In this document: piece after piece, positions 15,882-24,413 of the stretch
How positions within the stretch are numbered: position 1 is the stretch's first letter
Layout of the letters: each line of letters opens with the position of its first letter
From: Novosphingobium mangrovisedimenti
Lineage (GTDB): Bacteria > Pseudomonadota > Alphaproteobacteria > Sphingomonadales > Sphingomonadaceae
Length of the DNA: 64,000 nt
Direction of reading: 5' to 3'
Assembly (NCBI RefSeq): GCF_025153475.1
Contig: NZ_JANZXA010000013.1
Location: 84,818-148,817, forward strand
Translations under genes and position numbers: made by a program
Notes under the pieces: model-generated
Database searches by the model: none
The model's input: the letters and a program-made list of their open reading frames with translations, nothing else
Told to the model about the DNA's origin: nothing

Positions 15882-16877
15882 ATGACGCAACCGAGCCTGG
15901 ACGTCATCGCCATCGGCAATGCCATCATCGACGTTATCGCCAATTGTGAAGATGCCAGGATCGAGGAGCTGGGGCTCGCGCGCGGCGGCATGATGCTGAT
16001 CGATGCCGATCAGGCGCGCACGCTTTACGATGCGATGGGCCCGGCGCGGGAGATTTCGGGTGGATCGGCCGCCAATACGCTGGCCGGACTGGCGATGCTG
16101 GGGGCCAGGTGCGGGTTCATCGGGCAGGTCGCGCAGGACCAGCTCGGCGATGTCTTCACGCATGACATTCGCGCGGCGGGCATCGAGTTCTCGGTTCCCG
16201 CCCGCCCCGGCAACCCGCCGACGGCGCGCTGCCTGATCTTCGTCACGCCCGACGGCCAGCGCACGATGAACACGTTCCTCGGCGCCTCGCACTACCTGCC
16301 GGCCGAGGCCCTGGACGAATCGCTGATCGCCGATGCCGCCGTGCTCTATCTCGAAGGCTACCTGTGGGATCCGGAAGAGCCGCGCGCGGCCATGCGCAAG
16401 GCGATCGCGGCGGCGCGCAAGGCCGGTCGCAAGATCGCCTTCACGCCGTCCGAGACGTTCGTGATCGACCGCCACCGCGCCGATTTCCTCGACCTGATCG
16501 AGACCGGCCAGATCGACGTGCTGTTCTGCAACGAACACGAGATGGCCGCGCTGACCGGCAAGGAGGATTTCGAGGACGGGCTTGCCATGCTCGCGCCGAA
16601 GGTTCCGGTGCTGGTCGTCACGCGCAGCGCGGACGGTGCGGTCGCCATCGCCGATGGAGAGCGCGTTGCGGTTGCCGCCGAGCCGATCGAGAAGGTCGTC
16701 GATACCACCGGTGCCGGCGACCTGTTTGCCGCCGGCTTCCTCTTCGGGCACGTTCGTGGCATGAAGGTGGCGGATTGCCTGCGGCTTGGCGCGATCTGTG
16801 CCAGCGAGATCATCTCGCATTACGGCGCCCGCGCGGAACAGGACCTCAAGGCATTCGTGGCCGAACGCATGGCTTGA
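15882..16877 (+). CDS. adenosine kinase (PfkB family sugar kinase)
   Basis: Cytoplasmic PfkB-family kinase, 331 residues. PfkB marks are the N-terminal GGSAANTLAGLAMLGA and the C-terminal DTTGAGDLFAAGFLFG, where the Asp of GAGD is the catalytic base. The opening LDVIAIGNAIIDVIA and the MMLIDADQA segment are those of proteins annotated as adenosine kinase in alphaproteobacteria, which phosphorylate adenosine to AMP. A related nucleoside or sugar substrate remains possible. ATG 15882 is chosen; upstream in-frame codons are in the lipoprotein promoter region. Confidence 0.88.
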   Translation: MTQPSLDVIAIGNAIIDVIANCEDARIEELGLARGGMMLIDADQARTLYDAMGPAREISGGSAANTLAGLAMLGARCGFIGQVAQDQLGDVFTHDIRAAGIEFSVPARPGNPPTARCLIFVTPDGQRTMNTFLGASHYLPAEALDESLIADAAVLYLEGYLWDPEEPRAAMRKAIAAARKAGRKIAFTPSETFVIDRHRADFLDLIETGQIDVLFCNEHEMAALTGKEDFEDGLAMLAPKVPVLVVTRSADGAVAIADGERVAVAAEPIEKVVDTTGAGDLFAAGFLFGHVRGMKVADCLRLGAICASEIISHYGARAEQDLKAFVAERMA

Positions 16878-16925
16878 AACAGGGTGGCCTGAACGCGAGG
16901 GAGACAAGAGGTAACCTGTCCGGCA

Positions 16926-17429
16926 CTGATCGACTTCGAAGCGAGCTGCCTGCCCGAATACGGGCAGTCCTATCCCATTGAAGTCGCGATTGCCCGTATG
17001 GATGGCCGGGACCGGGCCTGGCTGATTCGTCCCGCCGAGGCATGGCGTTACTGGGACTGGTCCGAAGAGGCCGAGAAGCTCCATGGCATCAGCCGCGAGC
17101 AGCTCGATCGCGAGGGCCTGCCGCTGGCGCAGGTGATTTCGGAAATGGCGGACTTCGCGGCCGACTGTTCCGTCTTTGCCGATGCCGATCTCGACGAATA
17201 CTGGCTGGAGGTGCTGTGCCAGGCTGCGGGCAGGGGCCTTCCGTTCCACGTGCGGTACCTTGGCGAGTTCATGAAGAAGCGCGGCTATACCCGTCCGCAG
17301 GTGGTTGCCGCGCTGGACGAGGCCAAGCGGCGCCTGCCCAAGGAACATCTCGCCCGCGAAGATGCCAAGCGGCTGGCGCTGGTGGTCAAGCTGCTGCTCG
17401 ACGAGCCGCCTCAGGGGCTGAGTACCTAG
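16926..17429 (+). CDS. DEDDh-type 3'-5' exonuclease with no standard start codon
   Basis: Probable nucleic acid 3'-5' exonuclease of the DEDDh class. Motif I is LIDFEASCLPEYG, an acidic centre follows in FADADLDEYW, and motif III is HLAREDA. The first ATG (16998) lies after motif I, so it cannot be the true start. In this frame the region from the stop at 16890 to 16997 has no ATG, GTG or TTG. I place the start at the CTG at 16926, just before the motif, with an AAGAGG about 14 bp upstream. It follows adenosine kinase in the same frame after two stops. A rare start, a recent mutation or a sequencing error could explain it. Confidence 0.7.
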   Translation: MIDFEASCLPEYGQSYPIEVAIARMDGRDRAWLIRPAEAWRYWDWSEEAEKLHGISREQLDREGLPLAQVISEMADFAADCSVFADADLDEYWLEVLCQAAGRGLPFHVRYLGEFMKKRGYTRPQVVAALDEAKRRLPKEHLAREDAKRLALVVKLLLDEPPQGLST

Positions 17430-17459
17430 GGCTGTGGACGGGCGGCGGCCCGCGCCTGC

Positions 17460-17963
17460 CTATGGCCCCGCCTGTACGACCTGCAGCTTGGCCATGCATT
17501 CCGCCTTGCGCTGGTCGCGTGTGCCCGACAGTTCGCGCGCCATCCGGGCGGGCAGGGCGCAATCGCTTGCCGGACGGATGGGGTGCTTGGCGCGGCAGCC
17601 CGATTCGGTGCTGAACAGATCGTCGGCACAGTCCTCGAATGCGGCCTGATCTGCATCGTGCAGGCTCTGGCAGCTTTGCGACCAGCGCTGCTTGTACGAA
17701 ACCTCGGCGAAGTTGACGCATTCATCGTAGGCGGCCTGCGCGGCCTCTATCCGCTTGGCCTGTTCCTGCACGCGCCGGGCCTGTTCCGCCATGGCCTGGT
17801 TCTGGGCCTCGGCGGCGGCCTTCCTGTCGAGCAGTTCCATCCGCTGGCGGCGCATGTCCTGGGCAGGCAGGAAGATGCCGTAGTAGAAGCCCACACCGCC
17901 CCCGGCCACGAGCGCGGCAAGGGCCAGCGCGATCTTCAGGATCGCATTCGCGTGCTTATGCAT
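17460..17963 (-). CDS. uncharacterised membrane-anchored, cysteine-containing protein
   Basis: No family recognised. The 167 residues have one N-terminal membrane segment (ILKIALALAALVAGGGVGFYYGIFL, about 8-32). A charged coiled coil rich in Gln/Ala/Arg (about 38-78) follows, and then a periplasmic part with six or more cysteines (ECVNF, SQSCQS, EDCADD, ESGCRA, SDCALP, AECMAK) that could form disulfides. It overlaps the purD stop by 8 bp and is probably cotranscribed with it. Confidence 0.72.
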   Translation of the reverse strand: MHKHANAILKIALALAALVAGGGVGFYYGIFLPAQDMRRQRMELLDRKAAAEAQNQAMAEQARRVQEQAKRIEAAQAAYDECVNFAEVSYKQRWSQSCQSLHDADQAAFEDCADDLFSTESGCRAKHPIRPASDCALPARMARELSGTRDQRKAECMAKLQVVQAGP

Positions 17964-19239
17964 TGCCTGCTTCGCGCGCTACCTCGCGCCAGCCGATGTC
18001 GCGCCGGCAGAAGCCGGAGGGAAAGTCGATGGCGTCGACGGCCGCATAGGCCCGCGCCTGTGCCTGCGTGACCGAGGTGCCGCGCGCCGTCACGTTGAGC
18101 ACGCGCCCGCCACTGGCGACGATCCGACCATCCTTTTCGGCGGTGCCGGCATGGAAGACCTTGGCACCTGTCGCTTCGGCGGCCTCGAGTCCGGCGATGG
18201 CGCCGCCCTTCTCGGGCGTGCCGGGATAGCCCTTCGCCGCCATGACCACGGTCAGCGCGGTATCGTCCGAAAAGTGCGGCGGTTCGATCGCGCCGAGGCG
18301 GTTTTCGGCGCAGGCGTGGAGCAGTTCGACCAGATCCGATTCGAGCCGCAGCAGCATCACCTGGCATTCGGGATCGCCGAAACGGCAGTTGTATTCGATC
18401 AGCTTGGGCCCTTCGCGGGTCAGCATCAGGCCGAGGAACAGCACGCCGGAATAGGGCATGCCTTCGTCCGCGAGCGTCTTGACGGTCGGCGCGATGATGC
18501 GCGTCATCACTTCGCCCTTGAGGTCCGCGGTCAGCACCGGGGCCGGGCTGTAGGCGCCCATGCCGCCGGTATTGGGGCCGGTATCGCCGTCGCCCACGCG
18601 CTTGTGGTCCTGCGCCGAGGCGAAGGGGACGATGGTGGAGCCGTCGGTCAGCGCGAAGAAGCTCGCTTCCTCGCCTTCGAGGAACTCCTCGATCACCGCT
18701 TCCGCGCCGGCTTCCCCGAAACGACCGGCGAAGATCTCGCGCACCGCGTCCTGCGCCTCGGCCATGGTCATGGCGACGGTCACGCCCTTGCCCGCGGCAA
18801 GGCCATCGGCCTTGATCACCACCGGCGCGCCGAACTTCTCGAGCGCGGCCATGCCCTCGGTCTCGCTGGATACGCGCAGGTAGCCGCCGGTCGGGATGTT
18901 GGCGCGGGCGCACAGGTCCTTGGTGAAGCCCTTGGAGCCTTCGAGCTGCGCTGCCGCCTTGTTCGGGCCGAACACGGCAAAGCCCTGGGCGCGCAGGGAA
19001 TCGGCGAGGCCGTCGACCAGCGGCGCTTCGGGGCCGATGACGATGAGGCCGATCACGTTCTGCTCGCAGAAGGCGATGACGGCCGGGTGATCCGTGGCAT
19101 CGAGGGCGATGCACGTGGCGTGCTCTGCAATCCCCGGATTTCCGGGCGCGGCCCAGAGCTTGTCGCAAAGCGGGGATTGCGCCAGCTTCCAGGCCAGCGC
19201 ATGTTCGCGGCCGCCCGAGCCCAGAAGAAGGATGTTCAT
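17956..19239 (-). CDS. purD: phosphoribosylamine-glycine ligase (GAR synthetase)
   Basis: ATP-grasp enzyme that joins glycine to 5-phosphoribosylamine in purine synthesis. The 427 residues start with MNILLLGSGGREHALAWKLAQS and contain the PurD signatures GPEAPLVDGL, FGPNKAAAQLEGSK, KADGLAAGKGV, DTGPNTGGMGAYSP and YNCRFGDPECQ. The length is normal. The start codon's complement ends exactly where the divergent xseA begins, so each gene's promoter must lie in the other's coding region. Confidence 0.97.
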   Translation of the reverse strand: MNILLLGSGGREHALAWKLAQSPLCDKLWAAPGNPGIAEHATCIALDATDHPAVIAFCEQNVIGLIVIGPEAPLVDGLADSLRAQGFAVFGPNKAAAQLEGSKGFTKDLCARANIPTGGYLRVSSETEGMAALEKFGAPVVIKADGLAAGKGVTVAMTMAEAQDAVREIFAGRFGEAGAEAVIEEFLEGEEASFFALTDGSTIVPFASAQDHKRVGDGDTGPNTGGMGAYSPAPVLTADLKGEVMTRIIAPTVKTLADEGMPYSGVLFLGLMLTREGPKLIEYNCRFGDPECQVMLLRLESDLVELLHACAENRLGAIEPPHFSDDTALTVVMAAKGYPGTPEKGGAIAGLEAAEATGAKVFHAGTAEKDGRIVASGGRVLNVTARGTSVTQAQARAYAAVDAIDFPSGFCRRDIGWREVAREAGNA

Positions 19240-20741
19240 TGCCCGTGCCTTTCCACGATGACGAATACGATAATGGTCGTTCGGGGGGGCTGGTAGCGAA
19301 GCAAGGCGCCGGGGACAACGCTGCCCCGCTCTCGATCAGCGAGATTTCCGCTCTGCTCAAGCGCACGGTGGAGGACCGCTTCGGCTACGTGCGGCTGCGC
19401 GGGGAGCTTTCGGGCGTGAAGCGCGCGGCCTCGGGCCACCTCTATTGCGCGCTCAAGGACGACAAGGCGGTGATCGACGGCGTGATGTGGCGCGGCGGCG
19501 CCCAGCGCCTCGCGTTCCGCCCCGAGGATGGCATCGAAGTCATCGCCAGCGGCAAGCTGACGACCTATCCGGGCCGCTCCAAGTACCAGATCGTTATCGA
19601 ATCGATGGAGATCGCGGGCGAGGGCGCCTTGCTCGCGCTGCTCGAAAAGCTGCGCGCGCGCCTTGCGGAGGAAGGGCTCTTCGCTCCCGAACGCAAGCGT
19701 GTCCTGCCGTTCCTGCCGGGCGTGATCGGCGTCGTGACGTCACCCACGGGCGCGGTGATCCGCGACATCCTCCACCGCCTTGCCGACCGTTTCCCAAGCC
19801 ATGTGCTGGTCTGGCCGGTGCTGGTTCAGGGCGAAGGGGCCGCGCAGCAGGTGGCTGATGCCGTGCGCGGCTTCTCGGGAATTGCGCCGGGCGGTCCGGT
19901 GCCGCGCCCCGATCTCGTCATCGTTGCCCGCGGTGGCGGTTCGATCGAGGACTTGTGGAGTTTCAACGAGGAAGCGGTCGTGCGCGCGGTGGCGGAATCC
20001 ACGATCCCGGTGATCTCGGCGGTCGGACATGAGACCGACACGACCCTGTGCGATTACGCGGCCGACCGCCGTGCGCCGACGCCGACTGCCGCGGCCGAGA
20101 TCGCCGTGCCGGTGCGCGCCGAGCTCATGGCACAGCTCGACGAACTGGCGCTGCGCAAGCGCCGCTGCGCGCTGCGGCCGGTCGCGCTGGGGCGCGAGCG
20201 GCTGGAAGCGCGGGTCCAGCGCCTGCCCAGGCCCGATGCGATTCTGGCCGCCAGGGTGCAGAAGCTCGACGAACTGTCCGAAAGGCTGCGGCGCGGCCTG
20301 CAGGATCAGGAGCGCGGCAAGCGCGAGCGGCTCGGCAGCACGGCGGCCAAGCTCTCGTTGCCGCTGCTTCGCCACCGTGTGCAGTCCAGCCAGGAGCGGC
20401 TGCGGCATGCCGGGCTTGCGCCGGTTCTGCTGAGCCGTCGTATGACGCTGGCCCGCGACGGCCTTGCGCCGGTCGCCCGCGTTCTGCCGCAGCTCGATCC
20501 GCGCCTGCCACTCCAGCGCGGCTATGCGCTTGTCACCGACGCCACGGGACAGGCCCTGACGAGCCGGGATCGTGCCGCGCGGGAATCCGCGCTGGTTCTG
20601 GAATTTCGCGATGGGAAGCTGCCGGTCACGGTTGGTTCAGGCGAATCGGTGTCTGTTGAAGCGGCTCCCGCCCCATCGCCCCGTCCGCGCCGGCCGACAC
20701 GGCCGCAAGCCGACGAGCCGCGACAGGGCGATTTGTTCTGA
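19239..20741 (+). CDS. xseA: exodeoxyribonuclease VII large subunit
   Basis: Large subunit of exonuclease VII, which degrades single-stranded DNA to short oligonucleotides. The 500 residues have the N-terminal OB-fold (FGYVRLRGELSGVKRAASGHLYCALKD), the catalytic domain with GVVTSPTGAVIRDILHRLADRFP and IVARGGGSIEDLWSFNEEAVVRAVA, and SAVGHETDTTLCDYAADRRAPTPTAAAE. A helical coiled region and the usual LQRGYALVTDATG C-terminus complete it. The TTG at 19239 has an AAGAAGGA site about 8 bp upstream and is preferred over GTG 19245. Confidence 0.95.
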   Translation: MPVPFHDDEYDNGRSGGLVAKQGAGDNAAPLSISEISALLKRTVEDRFGYVRLRGELSGVKRAASGHLYCALKDDKAVIDGVMWRGGAQRLAFRPEDGIEVIASGKLTTYPGRSKYQIVIESMEIAGEGALLALLEKLRARLAEEGLFAPERKRVLPFLPGVIGVVTSPTGAVIRDILHRLADRFPSHVLVWPVLVQGEGAAQQVADAVRGFSGIAPGGPVPRPDLVIVARGGGSIEDLWSFNEEAVVRAVAESTIPVISAVGHETDTTLCDYAADRRAPTPTAAAEIAVPVRAELMAQLDELALRKRRCALRPVALGRERLEARVQRLPRPDAILAARVQKLDELSERLRRGLQDQERGKRERLGSTAAKLSLPLLRHRVQSSQERLRHAGLAPVLLSRRMTLARDGLAPVARVLPQLDPRLPLQRGYALVTDATGQALTSRDRAARESALVLEFRDGKLPVTVGSGESVSVEAAPAPSPRPRRPTRPQADEPRQGDLF

Positions 20742-20761
20742 CCGCCAGGCTTTGCTAGGAA

Positions 20762-20971
20762 ATGTCCATGCTCATGTCCTCCGCCGATCGCCCCGCCACT
20801 CTCAGCTATGGCCCCAACGGTTTCCGGGTGCTCACGCCCGGCCAGTACGTCGCGTGCGCCGTGACCGGGGAGAAGATTCCGCTGGAGGAACTGCGCTACT
20901 GGAGTGCCGAGAGGCAGGAAGCCTATGCTTCCGCCGAGATCGCGACCCGGCGCCTGCTCGAGCAGGCATGA
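20762..20971 (+). CDS. DUF2093 domain-containing protein
   Basis: Short conserved alphaproteobacterial protein of unknown function, 69 residues. The family core is LTPGQYVACAVTGEKIPLEELRYWSAERQEAY, covering residues 24-55. It follows xseA by 20 bp and its stop overlaps the next start (ATGA), so it sits within an xseA-DUF2093-M23 transcript. Confidence 0.9.
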   Translation: MSMLMSSADRPATLSYGPNGFRVLTPGQYVACAVTGEKIPLEELRYWSAERQEAYASAEIATRRLLEQA

Positions 20972-21861
20972 GTCGGCGCGGACTTTCGACCTTATCACTG
21001 GCGGCAGGCGGGATCGCGGCGATCTGCGCGGTCCTTGTCGCAGCCGGTGGGTCCTTCATGCCCGGCAGTTCGGCCGATGCGGCGACGCCCGGCCCGGCAG
21101 CGGCGCGTGTGGCGTTTTCCGGCGAACTGACGCAGGGCGGCTGGGTTCGTGGCACGGTTCCCGCCGGCACCAGGGCGCTTTCGCTCGATGGACAGCCGGT
21201 GCCGGTTGCCGCAGACGGGTCCTGGTTCGCCGCCTTCGACCGTGATGCCGGCACCAGGGCCATGCTTGCGATCACCGCGGCGGACGGCTCCGTGGCGCAG
21301 GCGCAGATCAGCGTGACGCCGCGCGCGTGGAAGATCGAGCACGTCAACATCGCGCGCCGCACGGGTGGCCCGACCGAAGCCTTCATGAAATTGCGTCGCC
21401 CCGAACTGGCGCAGATCCAGGCCGCGCGTGCCAGGCAAACCGATGCGCAGGGCTGGCGCGAGCACTTCATCTGGCCGGTCAAGGGACGTATCTCGGGGCG
21501 TTTCGGCTCGCAGCGCGTGTATCGCGGAGAGCCGGGCAGCTATCACTCGGGGATCGACATCACGACGGGCCAGAGCGGCACGCCCTTCGTCGCGCCTGCC
21601 GACGGGGTTGTCACGCTGGTGGCCGGCAAGCCGTTCACGCTGGAGGGCAACCTGCTGATGATCGACCACGGCATGGGGCTCAACAGCGCTTTCCTGCATT
21701 GTTCGCAGATCCTCGTGAAAGAGGGCGAACATGTGAAGCAGGGCCAGGTGATCGGAAAGATCGGCATGAGCGGCCGCGCTACGGGGCCGCATCTGCACTG
21801 GTCGATCAAGTGGGAAAATGCCCGGCTCGATCCGTTGCTGTTCACCGGGCCGATGGACTGA
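20968..21861 (+). CDS. M23 family metallopeptidase, secreted or anchored
   Basis: Second LytM-type peptidase in the window, 297 residues. An N-terminal hydrophobic segment (about 5-30) acts as signal or anchor. A beta-rich middle part (about 45-110) resembles the N-terminal domain of periplasmic M23 proteins. The C-terminal M23 domain has WPVKGRISGRFGSQR, the zinc motif HSGID, and GPHLHWSIKW. It acts on peptidoglycan in the periplasm, or activates other hydrolases. The ATG overlaps the DUF2093 stop. Confidence 0.92.
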   Translation: MSRRGLSTLSLAAGGIAAICAVLVAAGGSFMPGSSADAATPGPAAARVAFSGELTQGGWVRGTVPAGTRALSLDGQPVPVAADGSWFAAFDRDAGTRAMLAITAADGSVAQAQISVTPRAWKIEHVNIARRTGGPTEAFMKLRRPELAQIQAARARQTDAQGWREHFIWPVKGRISGRFGSQRVYRGEPGSYHSGIDITTGQSGTPFVAPADGVVTLVAGKPFTLEGNLLMIDHGMGLNSAFLHCSQILVKEGEHVKQGQVIGKIGMSGRATGPHLHWSIKWENARLDPLLFTGPMD

Positions 21862-21909
21862 CATGCCGCAAGCCCTTGCGGCGGCGAAGAAACGGTCTAA
21901 TCACGCATT

Positions 21910-22896
21910 GTGCGCCGCAACATAGCTCTTGTTCTGCTGTTCCTGCTGCTCGGCCTGACATGGGTGCGTTCGGCGAAAATCCCGCGTGAACCCCAGCTTG
22001 CGGTGCAGTATGTGCCGCTGGCGGTCGCAAAGGGCGCGGACCCGGCCCATCATCTGGGAGCCTTCAAGCTGGACGGGGTCTGGCAGATGGCCAGCCCCTC
22101 CCGGATATTCGGAAGCTATTCCGCGCTTCTTCCCATGCCCGACCGCAGCCTGCTGGCCCTCAGCGACAGCGGTACGTACCTGCGCTTCATGCCGCCGGAC
22201 GCGGCCGCCCGGCAGTTCGAGGCCGGCAACCTCCTGAAGGATCGCTCGTGGAGCAAGGCCGGGCGCGATGTCGAATCGGCAACGCGTGATCCGCGCACCG
22301 GGGAGATCTGGCTGGGGCTGGAAGGGTCCAACTCGGTCATTCACCTTAAGCCGGATCTGGACCTGATCCGCCAGGTTCGCCCCAACACGATTTCCGGTTG
22401 GGGGAGCAATACGGGACCCGAGGCGATGACCCGGCTTTCCGATGGCCGCTTCGTGCTCCTGCGCGAGGCGTTTGCGGGCTGGTTCGAGCGGCGGCGTCAC
22501 GATGCCGTCGTTTTCGAAGGTGATCCCACGACCGGCCCCAGGTCCTGGCATTTCGTCTTCGATGGGCCCGCCGGCTTCAGCCCGACCGACATGGCGCAAT
22601 TGCCCGACGGGCGCCTGCTGATCCTCATGCGGCGGCTGATCTGGCCCATGCCGCAGCGCTTTGCCGGCCGCATCGCCATCGGCGACCCGGCGGACATCCG
22701 GCCCGGCAAGGCATGGAAAGTGCGCGAAGTGGCGCGAATCGCTTCGAGCCTGCCGGTCGACAACTTCGAGGGCCTCGCCGTCGTGCCGGCCGGCGAGAAC
22801 CGCCTGACCGTCTGGATCATCTCCGACGACAATTTCGCGCGGCTGCAGCGCACGATTCTCTGGAAGCTTTCGGTCGATCCGCGCCAGCTTCCCTGA
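21910..22896 (+). CDS. esterase-like activity of phytase family protein
   Basis: Exported beta-propeller-type protein of the 'esterase-like activity of phytase' family, 328 residues. A signal peptide is visible (RRNIALVLLFLLLGLTWVRS). Family segments are SYSALLPMPDRSLLALSDSGTYLRF, DVESATRDPRTGEIWLGLEG, GPEAMTRLSDGRFVLLRE and NFEGLAVVPAGENRLTVWIISDDNF. Whether it hydrolyses a phosphoester is unknown. The start is a GTG at 21910. It is the last gene of a rightward run and converges on rpmB. Confidence 0.85.
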   Translation: MRRNIALVLLFLLLGLTWVRSAKIPREPQLAVQYVPLAVAKGADPAHHLGAFKLDGVWQMASPSRIFGSYSALLPMPDRSLLALSDSGTYLRFMPPDAAARQFEAGNLLKDRSWSKAGRDVESATRDPRTGEIWLGLEGSNSVIHLKPDLDLIRQVRPNTISGWGSNTGPEAMTRLSDGRFVLLREAFAGWFERRRHDAVVFEGDPTTGPRSWHFVFDGPAGFSPTDMAQLPDGRLLILMRRLIWPMPQRFAGRIAIGDPADIRPGKAWKVREVARIASSLPVDNFEGLAVVPAGENRLTVWIISDDNFARLQRTILWKLSVDPRQLP

Positions 22897-22974
22897 AGCG
22901 GCGCGGAAATCACCCGGACACGCGAAAAGGCGCGCGAGTCTTTTCCCGCACGCCTTATCCGGGCTGGCCTGTCA

Positions 22975-22994
22975 GGCTCTCCCTGCGGAGAGCC
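22975..22994 (-). terminator. possible rpmB 3' hairpin
   Basis: Perfect 8-bp stem GGCTCTCC/GGAGAGCC with a 4-nt loop, 6 bp beyond the rpmB stop. No U tract follows on either strand, so its strength is uncertain. Confidence 0.35.
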
Positions 22995-23000
22995 GGAAAA

Positions 23001-23282
23001 TCAGGCGGCCTGCTTCTTGAGCTCGCGCTTCACCTTGAGGGCGCGCGGCGAAAGCTTCGTGTCCGAGGTCTTGAGCAGCCAGTTGTCGAGGCCGCCGTTG
23101 TGCTCGACCGAGCGCAGGCCCTGGGTCGAGACGCGGAACTTGAAGCTGCGGTCCAGCTTCTCCGACATCAGCGTGACGTTCTGGAGGTTGGGAAGGAAGA
23201 CGCGCTTGGTCTTGTTGTTGGCGTGGCTGACGTTGCAGCCGACCTGGCGACCCTTGCCGGTCAGTTCGCAGATGCGGGACAT
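23001..23282 (-). CDS. rpmB: 50S ribosomal protein L28
   Basis: Large-subunit ribosomal protein bL28. The 93 residues begin MSRICELTGKGRQVGCNVSHANNKTKR, the family signature, and continue with FLPNLQNVTLMSEKL and FKFRVSTQGLRSVEHNGGLDNWLL. The Lys/Arg-rich C-terminus is typical of the alphaproteobacterial long form. Confidence 0.97.
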   Translation of the reverse strand: MSRICELTGKGRQVGCNVSHANNKTKRVFLPNLQNVTLMSEKLDRSFKFRVSTQGLRSVEHNGGLDNWLLKTSDTKLSPRALKVKRELKKQAA

Positions 23283-23396
23283 GTCTACTCTCGCTAGAAA
23301 AAATCTGTGGCCGTAAAGACGGGAAGGCGCGCCCTTACCGATTCACCCGGGCAAGGTCAAGTTGCATGGCGGAATTCAGCGCGCTAGCGCGGTTCC

Positions 23397-23852
23397 ATGA
23401 CTCGCTGGCCGCTTCCCGAATACATGCAGATGGCGCTCGCGCAAGCACGCGAGGCCGCCGATTCGGGCGAAGTGCCGATCGGCGCCGTGGTGGTAAAGGA
23501 CGGCGCGGTGATCGGCACCGGCCGCAATGGCCCCCGGGCGCATCACGATCCCACCAGCCACGCCGAGATCGAGGCGATTCGCGCCGCAGCGCGGGCGCTG
23601 GGCAACGAACGGCTGGAAGGCTGCGAACTCTGGGTGACGCTGGAACCCTGCGCGATGTGTGCCGGTGCGATCGTCCATGCGCGAATCGCCCGGCTCTATT
23701 ACGGCGCGTCCGATCCCAAGGGCGGCGCTGTCGAGCACGGCGCGCGGGTGTTCGAACATGACCAGTGCCTGCACCGGCCGGAAGTCTATTCGGGCATCGG
23801 AGAGGCCGAATCGGCTGAGATGCTGCGCCGGTTCTTTCAGGACAGGCGCTGA
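23397..23852 (+). CDS. tadA: tRNA(adenosine-34) deaminase TadA / nucleoside deaminase
   Basis: Zinc deaminase that converts adenosine to inosine at the wobble base of tRNA-Arg. The 151 residues carry the two zinc motifs: His55-Ala-Glu57 (Glu is the proton shuttle) and Pro84-Cys85-x2-Cys88 (PCAMC). The tail DQCLHRPEVYSGIGEAESAEMLRRFFQDRR is typical. Guanine or cytosine deaminase is much less likely given this tail. Confidence 0.93.
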   Translation: MTRWPLPEYMQMALAQAREAADSGEVPIGAVVVKDGAVIGTGRNGPRAHHDPTSHAEIEAIRAAARALGNERLEGCELWVTLEPCAMCAGAIVHARIARLYYGASDPKGGAVEHGARVFEHDQCLHRPEVYSGIGEAESAEMLRRFFQDRR

Positions 23853-23978
23853 TTCGGGGCCTTGCGTGGACAAGTTCAGATGCAGGTTGCCCTGGCAGTG
23901 ATCCGCGTTTCTCCGGCAAGAGCCGCCGACATTGCGGACGTTCGTTGCAATGCCAGGCTTGAATTTCGATAGGGGTAC

Positions 23979-24320
23979 TTATCCAAGCCGATAAGGGGTT
24001 GGGTCTCCCCGCTCGGCAATGAGCTGTTTGCGGGCTTCCGAAAGGCAGAGGCTATACTCTGTCGAAACTTCCTCTCTGGCCCTGCCGGTACTTGCAGCAA
24101 CCAGATCGAGAATGGCATTTTCTGACAATTCTGCGATCTTGCGGGTCACAACTTTCTCGTCGAGCCTATAGAATCGCGCCAGAAGTCTGGTGGCTCGGGC
24201 GCGTTGCCGAAACTCGAAGTCCATGAGCCGAGCTGACTCGAACTCCTCCTTCTTTCGCATTGCCTTGCCAAGGTCCCATACCATAGGGACCGATATGCCG
24301 TTCGTCCCTCCGATACTCAA
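23979..24320 (-). CDS. hypothetical protein in a lower-GC patch
   Basis: No family recognised. The 113 residues are helical and charged (KAMRKKEEFESARLMDFEFRQRARATRLLARFYRLDEKVVTRKIAE), with no signal or membrane segment. The start is a TTG at 24320 because an in-frame stop lies three codons before it; an internal ATG at 24284 is an alternative. The DNA from about 23.9 to 24.4 kb is less GC-rich and less biased in third positions than its neighbours, which suggests acquisition or decay. It is separate from the RNase T2 operon upstream. Confidence 0.55.
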   Translation of the reverse strand: MSIGGTNGISVPMVWDLGKAMRKKEEFESARLMDFEFRQRARATRLLARFYRLDEKVVTRKIAELSENAILDLVAASTGRAREEVSTEYSLCLSEARKQLIAERGDPTPYRLG

Positions 24321-24413
24321 GAACTGTCAGCTTTCCCCGACCTTTCGGCCATGCAGACTGCCCCTCTGGCGTGACAAAAGCGGACTGCCATTCAGCTTGA
24401 ATTCGTCCACGCA

